A stretch of DNA of 64,000 nucleotides from Campylorhamphus procurvoides (taxonomy: Eukaryota; Chordata; Aves; Passeriformes; Dendrocolaptidae): positions 2,745,160-2,809,159 of the forward strand of contig WBMV01006289.1 of the NCBI GenBank assembly GCA_013396655.1, in the 5' to 3' direction. The translations under genes were made by a program, and so were the position numbers. The notes below the pieces were generated by a model, which did not search any database, had not been told where the DNA came from, and worked only from the letters and a program-made list of their open reading frames with translations. Shown here in pieces: positions 1 to 12,000 of this stretch (position 1 is its first letter; every line of letters begins with the position of its first letter).

Positions 1-695
<695 letters not shown>

Positions 696-1501
696 ATTAT
701 ACCCATTAGAGCTTCTGCTTTCAAGGAAAAAAAAACAAAACATATTCTGAACTGCTCCAAGCAACACTAATTAAAACATGGTTTTAAGACTTTGCAAAAT
801 GGTATAATAATCAAATACTAATAGTAAATAAGTGATGTATCAGGGTATTTGTATTGCAAACTGTGAATCATATGCTACACATCCCCAAAGGAATCTATAT
901 AGGACTTTATACTGGAGTGAAGTGAACTTACCAAGTGGATACTATCACCAATGTCAATATGAAAAAGGACAAATTGAACCATGTATATTTAACTCTGCTG
1001 ATTGCCAATATGAAGAAACCTAGGTGAAAAAGAGACTGATCCGTGTCATCAAGCTAAGATAGTGGGGAATTTGACTGCACTGAATTCCTTCACTCTATAG
1101 CAGGACTTCTAAAACAGTTACAGTAGATGCAAAAGTGCATCTATAGCATCTTCTGTCATCCTTCCGAGGACCCAACACTTACTTCTGTGATAAACGATGT
1201 GGCATCCATTCAACAGTCTGTAAGAGAGAGCTGGCCTAGGCCACTTGCTATGTAGTATCTCCACCAAATCCTCCGAGGCTGGGTTTGACTGTCGGTCTCT
1301 CAGGCCTGCAAACTATGAAAAGTCTGTTATCCACTTAGCTTGGCATTCTTACTATGTTCTGAAGTTTGTTTTATCACATGTTCATGTTGTTCTATCGGGC
1401 AGTATCCCTCTTCTACTACTGTTATTGGATAGCTATTAAACAGCTAAGGAAATATCCCAAAATAAATTAGCCAATTCAACTACACACTTAACCAGGGTCA
1501 G

Positions 1502-1571
1502 TGGCTAAAATACGGCTCCACTATATATTCATGGCCATTTCCAAATAAAGGAAATGGAGATATTTTAGCCA
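1502..1571 (+). other. Nested hairpin in NR5A2 3' UTR with AAUAAA in its loop
   Basis: An outer inverted repeat TGGCTAAAATA (1502-1512) pairs perfectly with TATTTTAGCCA (1561-1571). Inside it, CCATTTCC (1535-1542) pairs perfectly with GGAAATGG (1550-1557), leaving a 7-base loop AAATAAA (1543-1549). In the sense-strand RNA this gives 19 Watson-Crick pairs in two helices, with a 22-base left bulge and 3-base right bulge between them. The loop contains the canonical poly(A) hexamer. Pairing is seen directly; folding in the cell and any effect on polyadenylation are inference. Confidence 0.7.
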
Positions 1572-3672
1572 TCCCAAACAACAGCGGTTTTGACAAGACA
1601 GTAAAAATTAGGACACCAAATACTGATGTTAAAAAACTACAGACAATTTTTTTTAAAATGCATTTTGTGATGCAAGAAGCAACAAATTTATTGTACAACT
1701 TCATGATGCCATGGAGCTTATTAAGAAAAGATCTTTAAGATCATCAGTAATTAGGAAACCAAACTTCAACTCAAACATCCAATATCTAATGAAACTTTCT
1801 GTTTTTCAAGTTAGGTAATACACATATTTTACGCAAAGAAAGAAGAGTGATACTGCTGTGTCTTTGTAGGCCAAAGTCTGCTGCAGAACAAATATTAGAA
1901 AAGAACAAACACTTCTCTCTCTGTCCAAATGAAGATATCAGTATTAACATGTAGTGCCACAGTTATAAGTCTTGCCTTATTTCATTACCCATAAAGGTAA
2001 CTGTGCAGGTGTAGATCAACATACATTTCAAAATAAAGTATTAATCTCTAACATTAACAAAGACATAGTGTTTACATTCTTTAGGTCCTGTGGGGAAAAA
2101 ACTGTGATAAAATTGCAAAGCAGTGATTTCCTTATTATTTCTTTTAAATTGGTAATTATTTTACCAGTACTTAATTACTGTATGTCGTGAGACACTAAAA
2201 TCAATAGGGGTATTTCATTTTGACTTTAATTTTTGAGATTATTGGCTGCACAATCACTTGTAGAAACTGTATAAAATCCTAATACTTTAATTTTTTTCAT
2301 GAAGATTGCTGGCTTTTGAATAGTTTATTTATATTGTATATGATAGTTTTCACTGTAGACAATTATGATGCTAATTTATTGTTCTTTGGTTTCATCTTTA
2401 TATACAATATAGCCAGAATGAAGAAGCCAAATATATGTGTTTACTGTAGCATGTCTTCAAGTTAGTGGAACATAGTTCAGGGACACAGAAGGGTCTTTAC
2501 AAATTAAAATCATTCACTTGATTAAATGTCTGTAAATCTTCATAATCCTAAATGTAGTTTATTTAAATCTATTGTAAATTATGTGAGTTATATCTTTTTC
2601 TGTTTCATGTGCAACTTGAAAAGGTGCATTTCTCTCACTTCTGTCCAAACACTCATACATTGTATACCAAAGACATCAGCTATTACATCTACATTAGTAC
2701 GAAGCACACTGATTTAATTGCCTGTATTAATCAGCTCTAAAATTCTGTCCATGGATAGGGTACCAACACAGCAAAGCCTTGTGTCTGCCACTCCTACCTG
2801 CCTGTCTTGTGTCACAGCACAACTGTACTTCTGTACAGACCACGAGCAAACCAAGCCCAGCTCCCTCAGTCATCCCACAGGGCAGTTGGAAGCATTATTT
2901 AAATAACAGCATTCTCCCTCAAACAAACCAAATTAACAGTAAAATGCGGGTGGCTGTTGATGGTGGCTGTGAGATACACGTACAAGATAAGCGTGGTCAT
3001 TCTTTCCCTTTTGAAAGAAAAGCAAAACATTATTTCAAGTGTTTGCATTCTGTATTTTCTCTTTTTTTTTCTGTTGAAATGCTACAGTGACTCTCACTGA
3101 ATATAAAGAAAAAAGCTTAAAAAAATATTGCTAACTCTATTCACAGCACCATTATCTATATACACGATGGGAGAATTAAAATAAGGATGCAGAAGAAAAG
3201 AACAATTCAGTTTAATGGAAACGATTTCAGATTAACATATATTTGTTCATATCTTTGTTTCCAAGAATCCCATCAGCTTGCCCAAAGTACACAGGCAAAA
3301 CAAAACAAATCACAAAAAAACCCCTGCTTACGTTAATTGTTAACTACTTTGTAACCAGGCATTTTCTTCTGGCTGCCTTATTGATTACAGGATCTATTAC
3401 TAAAAGCAGACTAAAATTCAAAGGGTTTGGCTTTGGCTGGTTTATTATAGTTGTTCTGTGTTTGTAAACAGACAATCTGTAAAGTCTGACTATTTGTATT
3501 ACAGATGTTCTGCAGCTGCCTTGGATTTAAATCCATGCAACTCTTAGAATGTGCAGTGAGTTACTTGTTGAAGTTGAAGTTCTCTTACTGTATCAGTGAA
3601 ATACATATTGTCATGTCAGTTCTTGCCAGGAGTTTCTCATCACCAATGGAATTATTTTTTTTTCAGTATTTC

Positions 3673-3678
3673 AATAAA
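3673..3678 (+). terminator. NR5A2: Likely distal poly(A) signal of NR5A2
   Basis: Canonical AATAAA followed within about 15-45 bases by TG/T-rich sequence (TGCCTGTGCTG, then TTTATTATTGTCTTT), a typical downstream element. It lies about 3 kb after the stop codon. A further AATAAA at 3905 has a weaker downstream context and is the main alternative. Confidence 0.6.
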
Positions 3679-3699
3679 TATTGATATGCCTGTGCTGAT

Positions 3700-6600
3700 T
3701 ACTTTATTATTGTCTTTATAATAACATTATGCCACTGAAAACTACTTATTTTTTGCCAGTCAAAAATAAGTTAGTCAGAAGAGGAGAGTAAAATACAGGA
3801 GAAATAAGAGCACCAAAGAGAATTTGATGCAAGTGGAAGACACAGATATAAAGAATGGCACCTTCAAAAGCTCAGCAGTGATGAAATTGCCTAGGCTGAA
3901 GCCAAATAAATAGAGCTAAAACAGATCAGAAAAGCTGAATCTCTAATAAAAAAGAAATTTACCACTTAATACTTGGAAATTAATACTTTGGATCTCATAC
4001 TGCACACATAATTTTCACTTTATATCTGCCCAGAAAGAGTTAAGCAGCCGAAGCATCAGAGAGAGAAAATGACAGAACAAAAGAAAATCAGGTAACAGGA
4101 TCCAGTGGAGCTCAGGATAACCTCTCAGCAATGTAAATACATGGCAGGGCCAGGGGCAAACCCACAGCTTCCAACACAACTGCCAGCAGAGGCTGCCAAG
4201 GAGACAGATGTTACTGCTACTAGAGAAAAATATTTTCCTAAAGTTGCCCTCTGGCTCATCTGATTGCTGTTCTGAGAGCAGGAGGTGAAGTGGTCCAAGA
4301 GAGCTTGTCAGCAGTACCCTACTGTTTTGAGACTGAATCCACCGCTGCTCCTGAACTGTCGGGTAGTTTAAAAGGGGCTGTTCTTTGAGGTGCCAAATGT
4401 TAATGCTTCAAGGGGAAAAAACAGGGCTATAATTAGTTATTTACAAATCCTGCTCTTGAACCAAATAAATCTGGCTTAGAGCTGCAATAAAAACAGAGTA
4501 AAACACAGAGGATTAGGTGACTTACAAGTGAGGAAGGATTATTTTAACTTTTAGGAATCATAACGGAAAACCATGATTTTGAAGAAGATCCAGGGGAGAT
4601 TTCAGGGTTGATACATTTTAGATGGTGTTCCTTACAAGAGATATATTTTGGGGCAATATATTTAGTATAGACACTACATGTCTAAATTATGAGGGGATTT
4701 ATTTTTAACTGAGTTTGACACTAGTTCTGGAACAATCTGCTGTATGTTTTTATTGGAAACATGGAAAGAGTGAGTTCAATGTAACACAGGTCAAGTCAGT
4801 ACAATACTTGGTGATCTTGACAATTTCCTGGAATACTGAATAACACTTGATATTAACCCCTCATTTGAAGTCCATAGTCTAGATACATACATCACAATAT
4901 TCAAACAACATTTCTGTCTTCTGATATGGTTGCTGGGTTTTTTCCAGAGAAATTCTGTATAGGTGCATCTGCCAGACTTTGGAATGGTAGACAAAGAGCA
5001 TTAAACTAAAAGCAAAACAAGAAAGTTGCAGATAAACTTTTAGAGGTATCAGATCCTAAAGCTATCTTACCCTCTGATGCTGACATGAGCCCAAATACTT
5101 CTGTGCCACTCAAACAAATTCAATTACACTTGAGTCTGCAAAAAAAAAAAATAAAAAAAAAAAAAAGATTCATTTTCTCAGGGCAACTTGTCAACAGAAA
5201 AAGCTTTGCTAAAAGATAAAGGCAAAAGGTGACCTGACCCTCAGATGGAGTACAGCCATGCCTACCCTGATGCTACTGGATCTCAGCTAAAGAGAGCACC
5301 ACTAGAAGCTATTTAATAGACATAGTTTGGTCTGGCATGCATCAGTGGGACCAGGCAAAGATTCTCTGCATCAAATATGCTTTGAAAACCTGTTGGTTTT
5401 GCTCCTCTACCTAACAAAATCCTCTCCATTTTATTGACAGTCTTGAAGTCTGGGATGCAAGCTTGGAACTTGGAATACTAAGTCAGTTTTCACTATTACC
5501 CCCAGAAGGTCTTGACCCTTGTTTCCTATTTATGGTAATTTCTTTAAGTCTGACATTAATTAAAAGGCTTATGGCTGTTTCTGTTATGTATGTCCTGTTC
5601 ATGCCCCAGTGGACAATCCAAACACGAGGGTGCAGCAAGATGGTGGAGCACAGGCTCCTGATGCTGCCTGCATTCACAGAAGCTCAGACCACAGAAGCCC
5701 TGCCTCAGTAAGGACTATGGGTGTTACCATTTGTTACTAATAAAACACAGGCTGAAACAAACAGCACTGGAGTCAAAATTTTGCCCATTCACATCTTGCT
5801 CTCCCTATGCTTCAGGATTGCCTGTAAAAGGGTGAAATGCCTCTCAGTCTGAGATCAGCATGTCAGAATGCTCCCCATAACACCAGTTGCTCATCATGCT
5901 GCTGCAAACCAAAACCTTCACAGAGCAAGAGCCTCCCTGTGCAGTATTCACGTCAATCACCCCGCCACTGATGCTGCTGAGCGTTTGCTGGATACTACCA
6001 ATCCAGGCTGTCAGTTGCAATTATATAGTAAAACCAGGACTCTGCAGCAGAGGGAATAAAGCGTGTCTGTGGGAAGGACCCCAAACAAGCTACTGTTTGT
6101 ACAACAGAAAGTGCTGACGGCCATTCCATTGCTGCTGGCACACCTACAGACATGTAGCACCTATGGGAATTCCTAAAGCATGCTGGAACATCCTTCTGTT
6201 CCTACAGCAAATATTTTATGAGGCACTGCTCCCTGGGGGACCCCAAACTTCAGTCATCCACATGGCTCAATCCCTCTTTCACAGTGGTGTCCTTCCACTG
6301 GTGTGAGCAGAAGAGCATTGGTGCAGAATTGCAGAAAGGCAAAACCTTTCGAATCAGTACCGCAGTGTTTATACTGTGTACTACATAGCTACGGCTCTCT
6401 TACCCTTTGCAACTTGATCTGGACCAACATGTATCAAAGAAGGGAAGTTTTGCAAAGCACTCTGCTTCCTATACCAAAGCAGCACACTGCAAAAGTACAT
6501 TAGGAACAGGTCTGTAGCACTGTCTGTGTTTGGATTCCACTGTAAGAAACACAGGGTATTGTAATGTCTGTTATAATCGGTCCATAAACTACAGGAGAAA

Positions 6601-7900
6601 GCAAAAGAGATAATGGGGGAGGAATGGCTCAAAGAGAAAGTAAAGTAATAAGGAAGCACATGGACATGGAGGACACACAAGAATCTTTATGTTTCATAAA
6701 TATTTAATCTTGATTCACTTTTAATCTAAAGGGAAAAAACAATAAAACATGCTGGATTATTATCATTGCTTTGAAGTATTAACAAGGCCTGAATAAATTA
6801 TCATGTATGTATTGGAGGGACCTGCCACAGTGAGTGATATTTGGTTTAATTTTCATTTAATAAATACATCTTTATTTTACAATGTATATAAATTTCAGAT
6901 ACAAAACATGACATGGGACAATTGATTATGTTTAATCAATTCATTCAACTCATGCTGTCAAAACAGAAGACTGTTACTGGAGTATGCTTTTATTTAAAAT
7001 CAAGCACTACAGCTGCCTCACAAACTATGTCAAATTGTTTTTTCACTTTGCAAATTCAGTTGAAATTGTCCACAGCAATGTCCTTTTATTCCCCAAAGTC
7101 TTCCACTTTCCCATGATTCCCACAACACCTGGATTTGGAGTTGCAACCTCCCCCCAAGACCTGCATGCCTTTGCATACAGAACCTTGGACACTGAAGCTA
7201 CAGGAGGTGCTGACACCAAGAAGGTGGGGCTGGTGCACATCTCACCATTTTTGTTTCTCTATATCTTTTTCCCTCCTCTGCTCATTTGCATCACTGAAAA
7301 CCCAGCTGATCTTCCATCCCAGTGAGAACCCTTGCTCTTCACATGAGCCTCCTGCTGCCTTTCCACTACTTTTGTACCACTCAGGTTCCCTCCACTCCCA
7401 TTCATGTTACTCATTTCTATTTTCCTTTTCCTATTCTTTTTATCAAAACCAAAACTCGCAAATGAACTTTACCAACATATCGGGATTTTCAAGAGAGTTT
7501 CTTATGTGTTGGGCAGTGGGAAAAGTCAAGGACATAATATTGTCCACATGTCTGAAGCAGCAAAGTGAACACAAATGTCAAAACAGGAAAGCAACTGCTG
7601 GACTGGTCACACCAGGCTGAAGAAACCCCAGCCAAAAGCAAGACAAGGTCACCAGTCAGTTCCCTGTCTCTTGGCTTACACTGACCAGCCCCACAGACCT
7701 AAATCAACAGTTCTTACCAAACATTGTTTTAGAGAGAAAATAGGAAACATACAAGAATTTTAGTTCAACAACAGCACAGAAATATTAATAGTAGAATCTA
7801 AACAGAAGAGTGGCAGCAGAGCTAGGATTAAATTATTTTAAGACAGACTTTTTTGCCAACATCACACTTAGCACTATTCAACATAACCAAGAAATAGCTG
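3700..7900. other. Intergenic, no gene recognised
   Basis: AT-rich unique sequence downstream of NR5A2. Open frames of up to 161 codons (7135-7620) occur, but the longest begins at TTG, has a composition typical of chance frames, and matches no family I know. The only clear local feature is the poly(A) tract at 5140. I see no CpG island, no exon-like splice pairs and no identifiable transposon here. Confidence 0.6.
5140..5166 (+). repeat. Poly(A) tract
   Basis: Twenty-six A residues interrupted by one T. It could be the tail of an old retroposed sequence, but I recognise no retroposon body or target-site duplication beside it. Confidence 0.85.
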
Positions 7901-7912
7901 CTGCTGCAAACT

Positions 7913-7978
7913 GGGTGGGAGGGATTGGGGGAATTCTTTTGTTTTTTGGGTGGTGGAAGGGTTTTGGGGGGTTTTTAT
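7913..7978 (+). other. G-rich tract with strong G-quadruplex motif
   Basis: The first part (7913-7931) has four G-runs separated by loops of 1, 1 and 3 bases (GGG-T-GGG-A-GGG-ATT-GGGGG), a textbook stable quadruplex pattern. A second, looser cluster of G-runs with T-rich spacers follows to about 7978. No promoter or gene is visible beside it, so its role, if any, is unknown. Confidence 0.75.
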
Positions 7979-8684
7979 GTATCAAACTTTGACCCAACTT
8001 TACCCCTTGAGCATCCTGCAGGGGGAAAAAAAACCCACAAACAACTAAAAAGAAAACCCACTGTACTTGCTTTGGTGACACATTTAAGATACTGTCCCTG
8101 CTGTCAGAAAAACTGGCTGATACCTCACCTGGTGTTCCAGAGTCCTCAGGAAGCCCAGCGGAGCAGCATCAATGGTGTCTCAGTAGTGTTTTGTTCAGGA
8201 TGAAGTAACAACTCCAGGGAGGCAACAGGGGCACTTGCTGCAAGCGAGCACTGCACAGCCTGATGCTCCCAGTGTGAGGGCACAGCACATCAGTGTCAGC
8301 AGCTGCCAGCCTGGAAATGGAGAGAAGAGGGAGGTTTGGAGATTATCTGCTGCTCTAGAACTATGTTTGCCCATTAATATACTTAGAAGTAATTAATAAC
8401 ACTTAATTTCATTGCCCATTTATTGACTATGGGAGTTGTGAAGAAAATAACAGAATTTTGATAACAGATATTTTCAGATATTTAGACTGTAATTGATTTA
8501 CTAAAGGATCTCTGTACTGATGTTATTAGCTTCACCCCAACTTACCTCTCACATAATTTTTTTAATTTACATTTTGGCATTGTTAAAATGTTGATCTCCT
8601 GTGAACAACTACACACAGCAATAATATACACAAAACAAGCAAAAAAAACTCCAGAAAGGAAGTGATCACTTTAGGGTGATAATA

Positions 8685-8693
8685 TCAAGGCCA
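8685..8693 (+). promoter_or_regulatory. Sequence match to NR5A response element
   Basis: TCAAGGCCA matches the YCAAGGYCA consensus bound by NR5A2 and NR5A1 at all nine positions. It lies about 8 kb downstream of the NR5A2 stop codon, so feedback regulation is conceivable. A nine-base degenerate motif is expected by chance in a 64-kb window. Confidence 0.2.
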
Positions 8694-8940
8694 AGGACAC
8701 TAGAAAATCCTTGCTTTCTTCCTTGTAGTTACTTTGTAGTTGTTCTGCTTTGTTTTAATGCCTTCTCATGAAAGCCGTAAGTAACACAATACGAACTAAT
8801 GTAGCCAGGAAGAAAAGGATAATTTGTTTGTAGTTTAAAGAACTAGTTTAGAAAAAAGCATATATACAGACATATTCAACATATCCCAGAAGACAGAAAA
8901 AAGAACAAAAATTCTCTCCTTTTTTTCTTTATTAAAAACA

Positions 8941-8949
8941 TAGATAGAG

Positions 8950-9010
<61 letters not shown>

Positions 9011-9011
9011 T
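8941..9011 (+). repeat. (GATA)n microsatellite
   Basis: About 70 bases of GATA/TAGA tetranucleotide repeat, nearly perfect after one GAGA interruption near the left end. It should be length-polymorphic. On the minus strand it produces a spurious repetitive frame of Leu-Ser-Ile-Tyr units (8835-9047), which is not a gene. Confidence 0.97.
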
Positions 9012-12000
9012 AAAGTTCTGTTCTATTTCAATAGGTCTGTCAGTCATGAGGTCTGTAGTTCAGCTTGTATGAGACATGCTTCCTGGAGATCCAGAGCAGA
9101 CAACCCGGGGAATCCCTAATTCTCTTTGGTCACAAACTCCCCTGTAATCTTTGAAAATCCCCAGGATGTGCTGCCTTGATCTTCCCACCTGTACCACACA
9201 GCCAAGGCTGACCTACATCCTGTGCTGTTCCAGAAACATGACTGCCACAGTAACATCTGAAACCTGGAACAAACACAAAAAATATTTGATAAGTAGCGTC
9301 AGGATGTGACGGGTTCTGGTGTATCCACCCTGGAGGGAGACTGGCTGGCCTGAGAGCACTCATGCTGCTCTGGAAGGGTAGCCTTGGGAGAGTGGATTTA
9401 CCAGGCAGTGTTTGTGCACATCTCCTGACATTCACAAATAAAATGTAGCTTTGGAGATGGTGTTTTATTGACAGAGTCCCCCTGTCCCAAGGTACTTAGG
9501 AAGGAAAGAGACAGAACCAAAGAACGAGGCAAGCTCTCCTGGGAGAAAACACAAATGAGGACAGATTCCCTCTTTCCGTTTCAAAGGATTTTTCTTCAAG
9601 TTATTTGATATAATTTCTATGAAATGTAAGCAGAGTTTCTTCTGAGAGTATTAGTCTCTCTAACAACTCTTTCACTCGCTCTCTCCCCTTGGATTTCTCC
9701 AAATGCATGATGTTCAGTCATCAGCGTGCTAAGTTAAGTGTTCTTCCCTTAGGTCATCATTTCCACTCTTTAATTGTTCTATCAACCTTCTGTAGTATTA
9801 TTGTTATTCAGACTGTGTTGGTGCTGCTTTCCAAACACAGATGAGTAACAGTTCCTGCCCTTAAGAGTGTATATTCTCGAAATAAACCTTTCAAATTCTC
9901 CACCCAAGACAAAACACACCAATTACAGCTGTAACAATCTTCAAAGGTTTTTCAAACTCTCTGAATTCCTGTTTCTGACATGAAGCCAAATACACATCTC
10001 TTATTAACGTAAAACTAAGCAGGGCCTTTTCCAAGAAACTGAGCTTGTGTTACAAAACTGATCTTGAGGATCTGAACTCCCCCTGAAATAAAAACCTTGA
10101 GCTTCAGACCTTTCCCATGCCTCATTCTTCTAGGGACCATTTACCTCAGACACTACAAAAGATGCTCTGTGCCCCAGCCCGGGCTGGTTTACAAGCAGCA
10201 CTTACATGGCACGTGTAGGGTGGGTACAACAAACAAGACATCACTGATGGAAATCTTTCTCCTTTTACAGGCTGAGCTGCCAAAAGGTAGTCAGCACACC
10301 AGTTGCACAGATCACTGAGAGTGGAAAAGTTAAAAGGCAAGACTTCATGACAAGCCATGCCAAACCACAAAAGAAGTGAAAAAAAGTAATTAATTCCAAC
10401 TAGAACAAGCAAAGAAGCTGAGAATGACTCAGGGCAATCACTTCACTTTATTACACAGAAGTTTATTTCCATAGCCCATTCACATAACATACTTTATTTG
10501 GCTTCTGTTCACTGACACACTTCAAAATGTAAACTCCACAAGTTAATCCACACAAGAGTGCATTTTTCTGCAAGAGTGAGGAGGGAGGATTGAATGAAGT
10601 CATTTAAAAAAATAAAAGACAATCAGGTTAGGAATGGGTCTCATTCTGTTTTTGCTGCTGAAGTTCTAATCACAGAGATGTGATGCTGTAAAACCTCTCT
10701 TGATTGCACTGATCCTTGATTACTACTTATAGGTTTGGTGGCCACTAGCTCTCCTGGGTTTTTTGCTATTGTGTATTTTCTTCTAAACTACACTAAAAAA
10801 ATGTCTACTCAGGTCATGGGAGAACACTTTCACAGCACTTGATCTGCTAAAACTTTTACTGCTGAGCTTTCAGAGACAGTTCACCACACAGCTATTCAGT
10901 CAATTGGGTCGCTGAACTGTAATAAAAGACATCATTAAGTGAAACATTTGATGGAGGTACTTGGCTCATTGGGTCAGTGGTTATAGTTATAAGGAACTTC
11001 TTTTGAAGCTAATAAATAAAAAACTATTTTGATTTCCAAGATTAGCATCTTTTTTCAAAGAGGAATATATGGCTGTTTCTAGTAATGCACATAATAATTT
11101 AAGATATTTTTCAGGGAGATCATGACTGCAACAATATTTAGGTCATTTGCATGCATAACCAGCACTGACATCAATAAATTATGTTATAAAACTTGCTGGG
11201 ACCCCACATCCTACTATTATGATGAAAGTTCTGAGAGTTTCACTGGCTTTTAAGAATTCACTCTCCAAATCCATTGCAATGTTGCAATGGAGCCAGACAA
11301 ATGCATTGAAACATACTGTTTCCAAAAGCAAGATTATATCCCCTGCAGAGTTACTAGAAGCTTGTGCTTCACTACTATTACTAAGCTATTTCATTACTAC
11401 AGGTGCATCTCCAAGGCAGTAGTCACAGAGGCCACCAGACTCTTCCCCCTGCCCCACCTCCTCGGCTTTGAAATGTCCCCTCAGGAGCCTGTCTGCTTCC
11501 CTTGGCAGTGCTGGTCAGGACAGTGCCCAGCTGCCCTTCCCCATGGCAGGGAAGGAAGTCACCATGCTGCAAACATTTTAAAGACATGAAGCCTCTGAAA
11601 CCAGAGTGAAAGGTAATGGATTATTTTACAGTATTAAAGCAAATGTGTTGATAATGTAGTAGCAAAATCCACCTGCAGAAGAGAAGACAGAGTCCTGGAA
11701 CACAGCTTTCCTTGAAGAGAAAAATCTGGAGATATATCCTTAAGAAAATTCTGCTTTGGACCTCCTCATTCAAATTTCAGGTAAGAATGATTGTCCCTTC
11801 TTCTTTGACTTTATGAAAGGTTTCCTGACAAACTAAAATGTGGGTGATAGAGAAAACTACAGAAGTCCTAGAGAGAGAGTCCCCACTTGCTTCACATTCA
11901 CTACTTCCTCAGAGGAATCTCTGTTTCAGAAGGGTACTTGAAATTTCAAACACATCTATATGGACTGAATCAACCTGTGACTGGTGGCGTGTGATGTAGT

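Larger units (their letters stand above)
696..3695 (+). other. NR5A2: NR5A2 3' untranslated region
   Basis: About 3 kb of AT-rich non-coding sequence runs from the NR5A2 stop codon to a likely poly(A) site. Its length is close to the roughly 3 kb 3' UTR I recall for mammalian NR5A2. Earlier AATAAA hexamers occur at 1461, 1544 and 2032 and could give shorter isoforms. The 1544 copy sits inside a hairpin loop (separate entry). Many ATTTA and T-rich stretches lie between 2200 and 2600. Open frames here (for example 2779-3090) lack recognisable protein features and I read them as chance. The exact 3' end is inferred, not demonstrated. Confidence 0.75.

Noticed and set aside
5140..5166. Poly(A) tract as the tail of a processed pseudogene
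   Set aside because: The adjacent sequence gives no recognisable reading frame or gene body and no target-site duplication is evident.
7135..7620. 161-codon open frame downstream of NR5A2
   Set aside because: TTG start; Ser/Phe/Leu-rich content without domain; no splice or promoter evidence.
8835..9047. Repetitive minus-strand frame with Leu-Ser-Ile-Tyr units
   Set aside because: Simple translation of the (GATA)n microsatellite.
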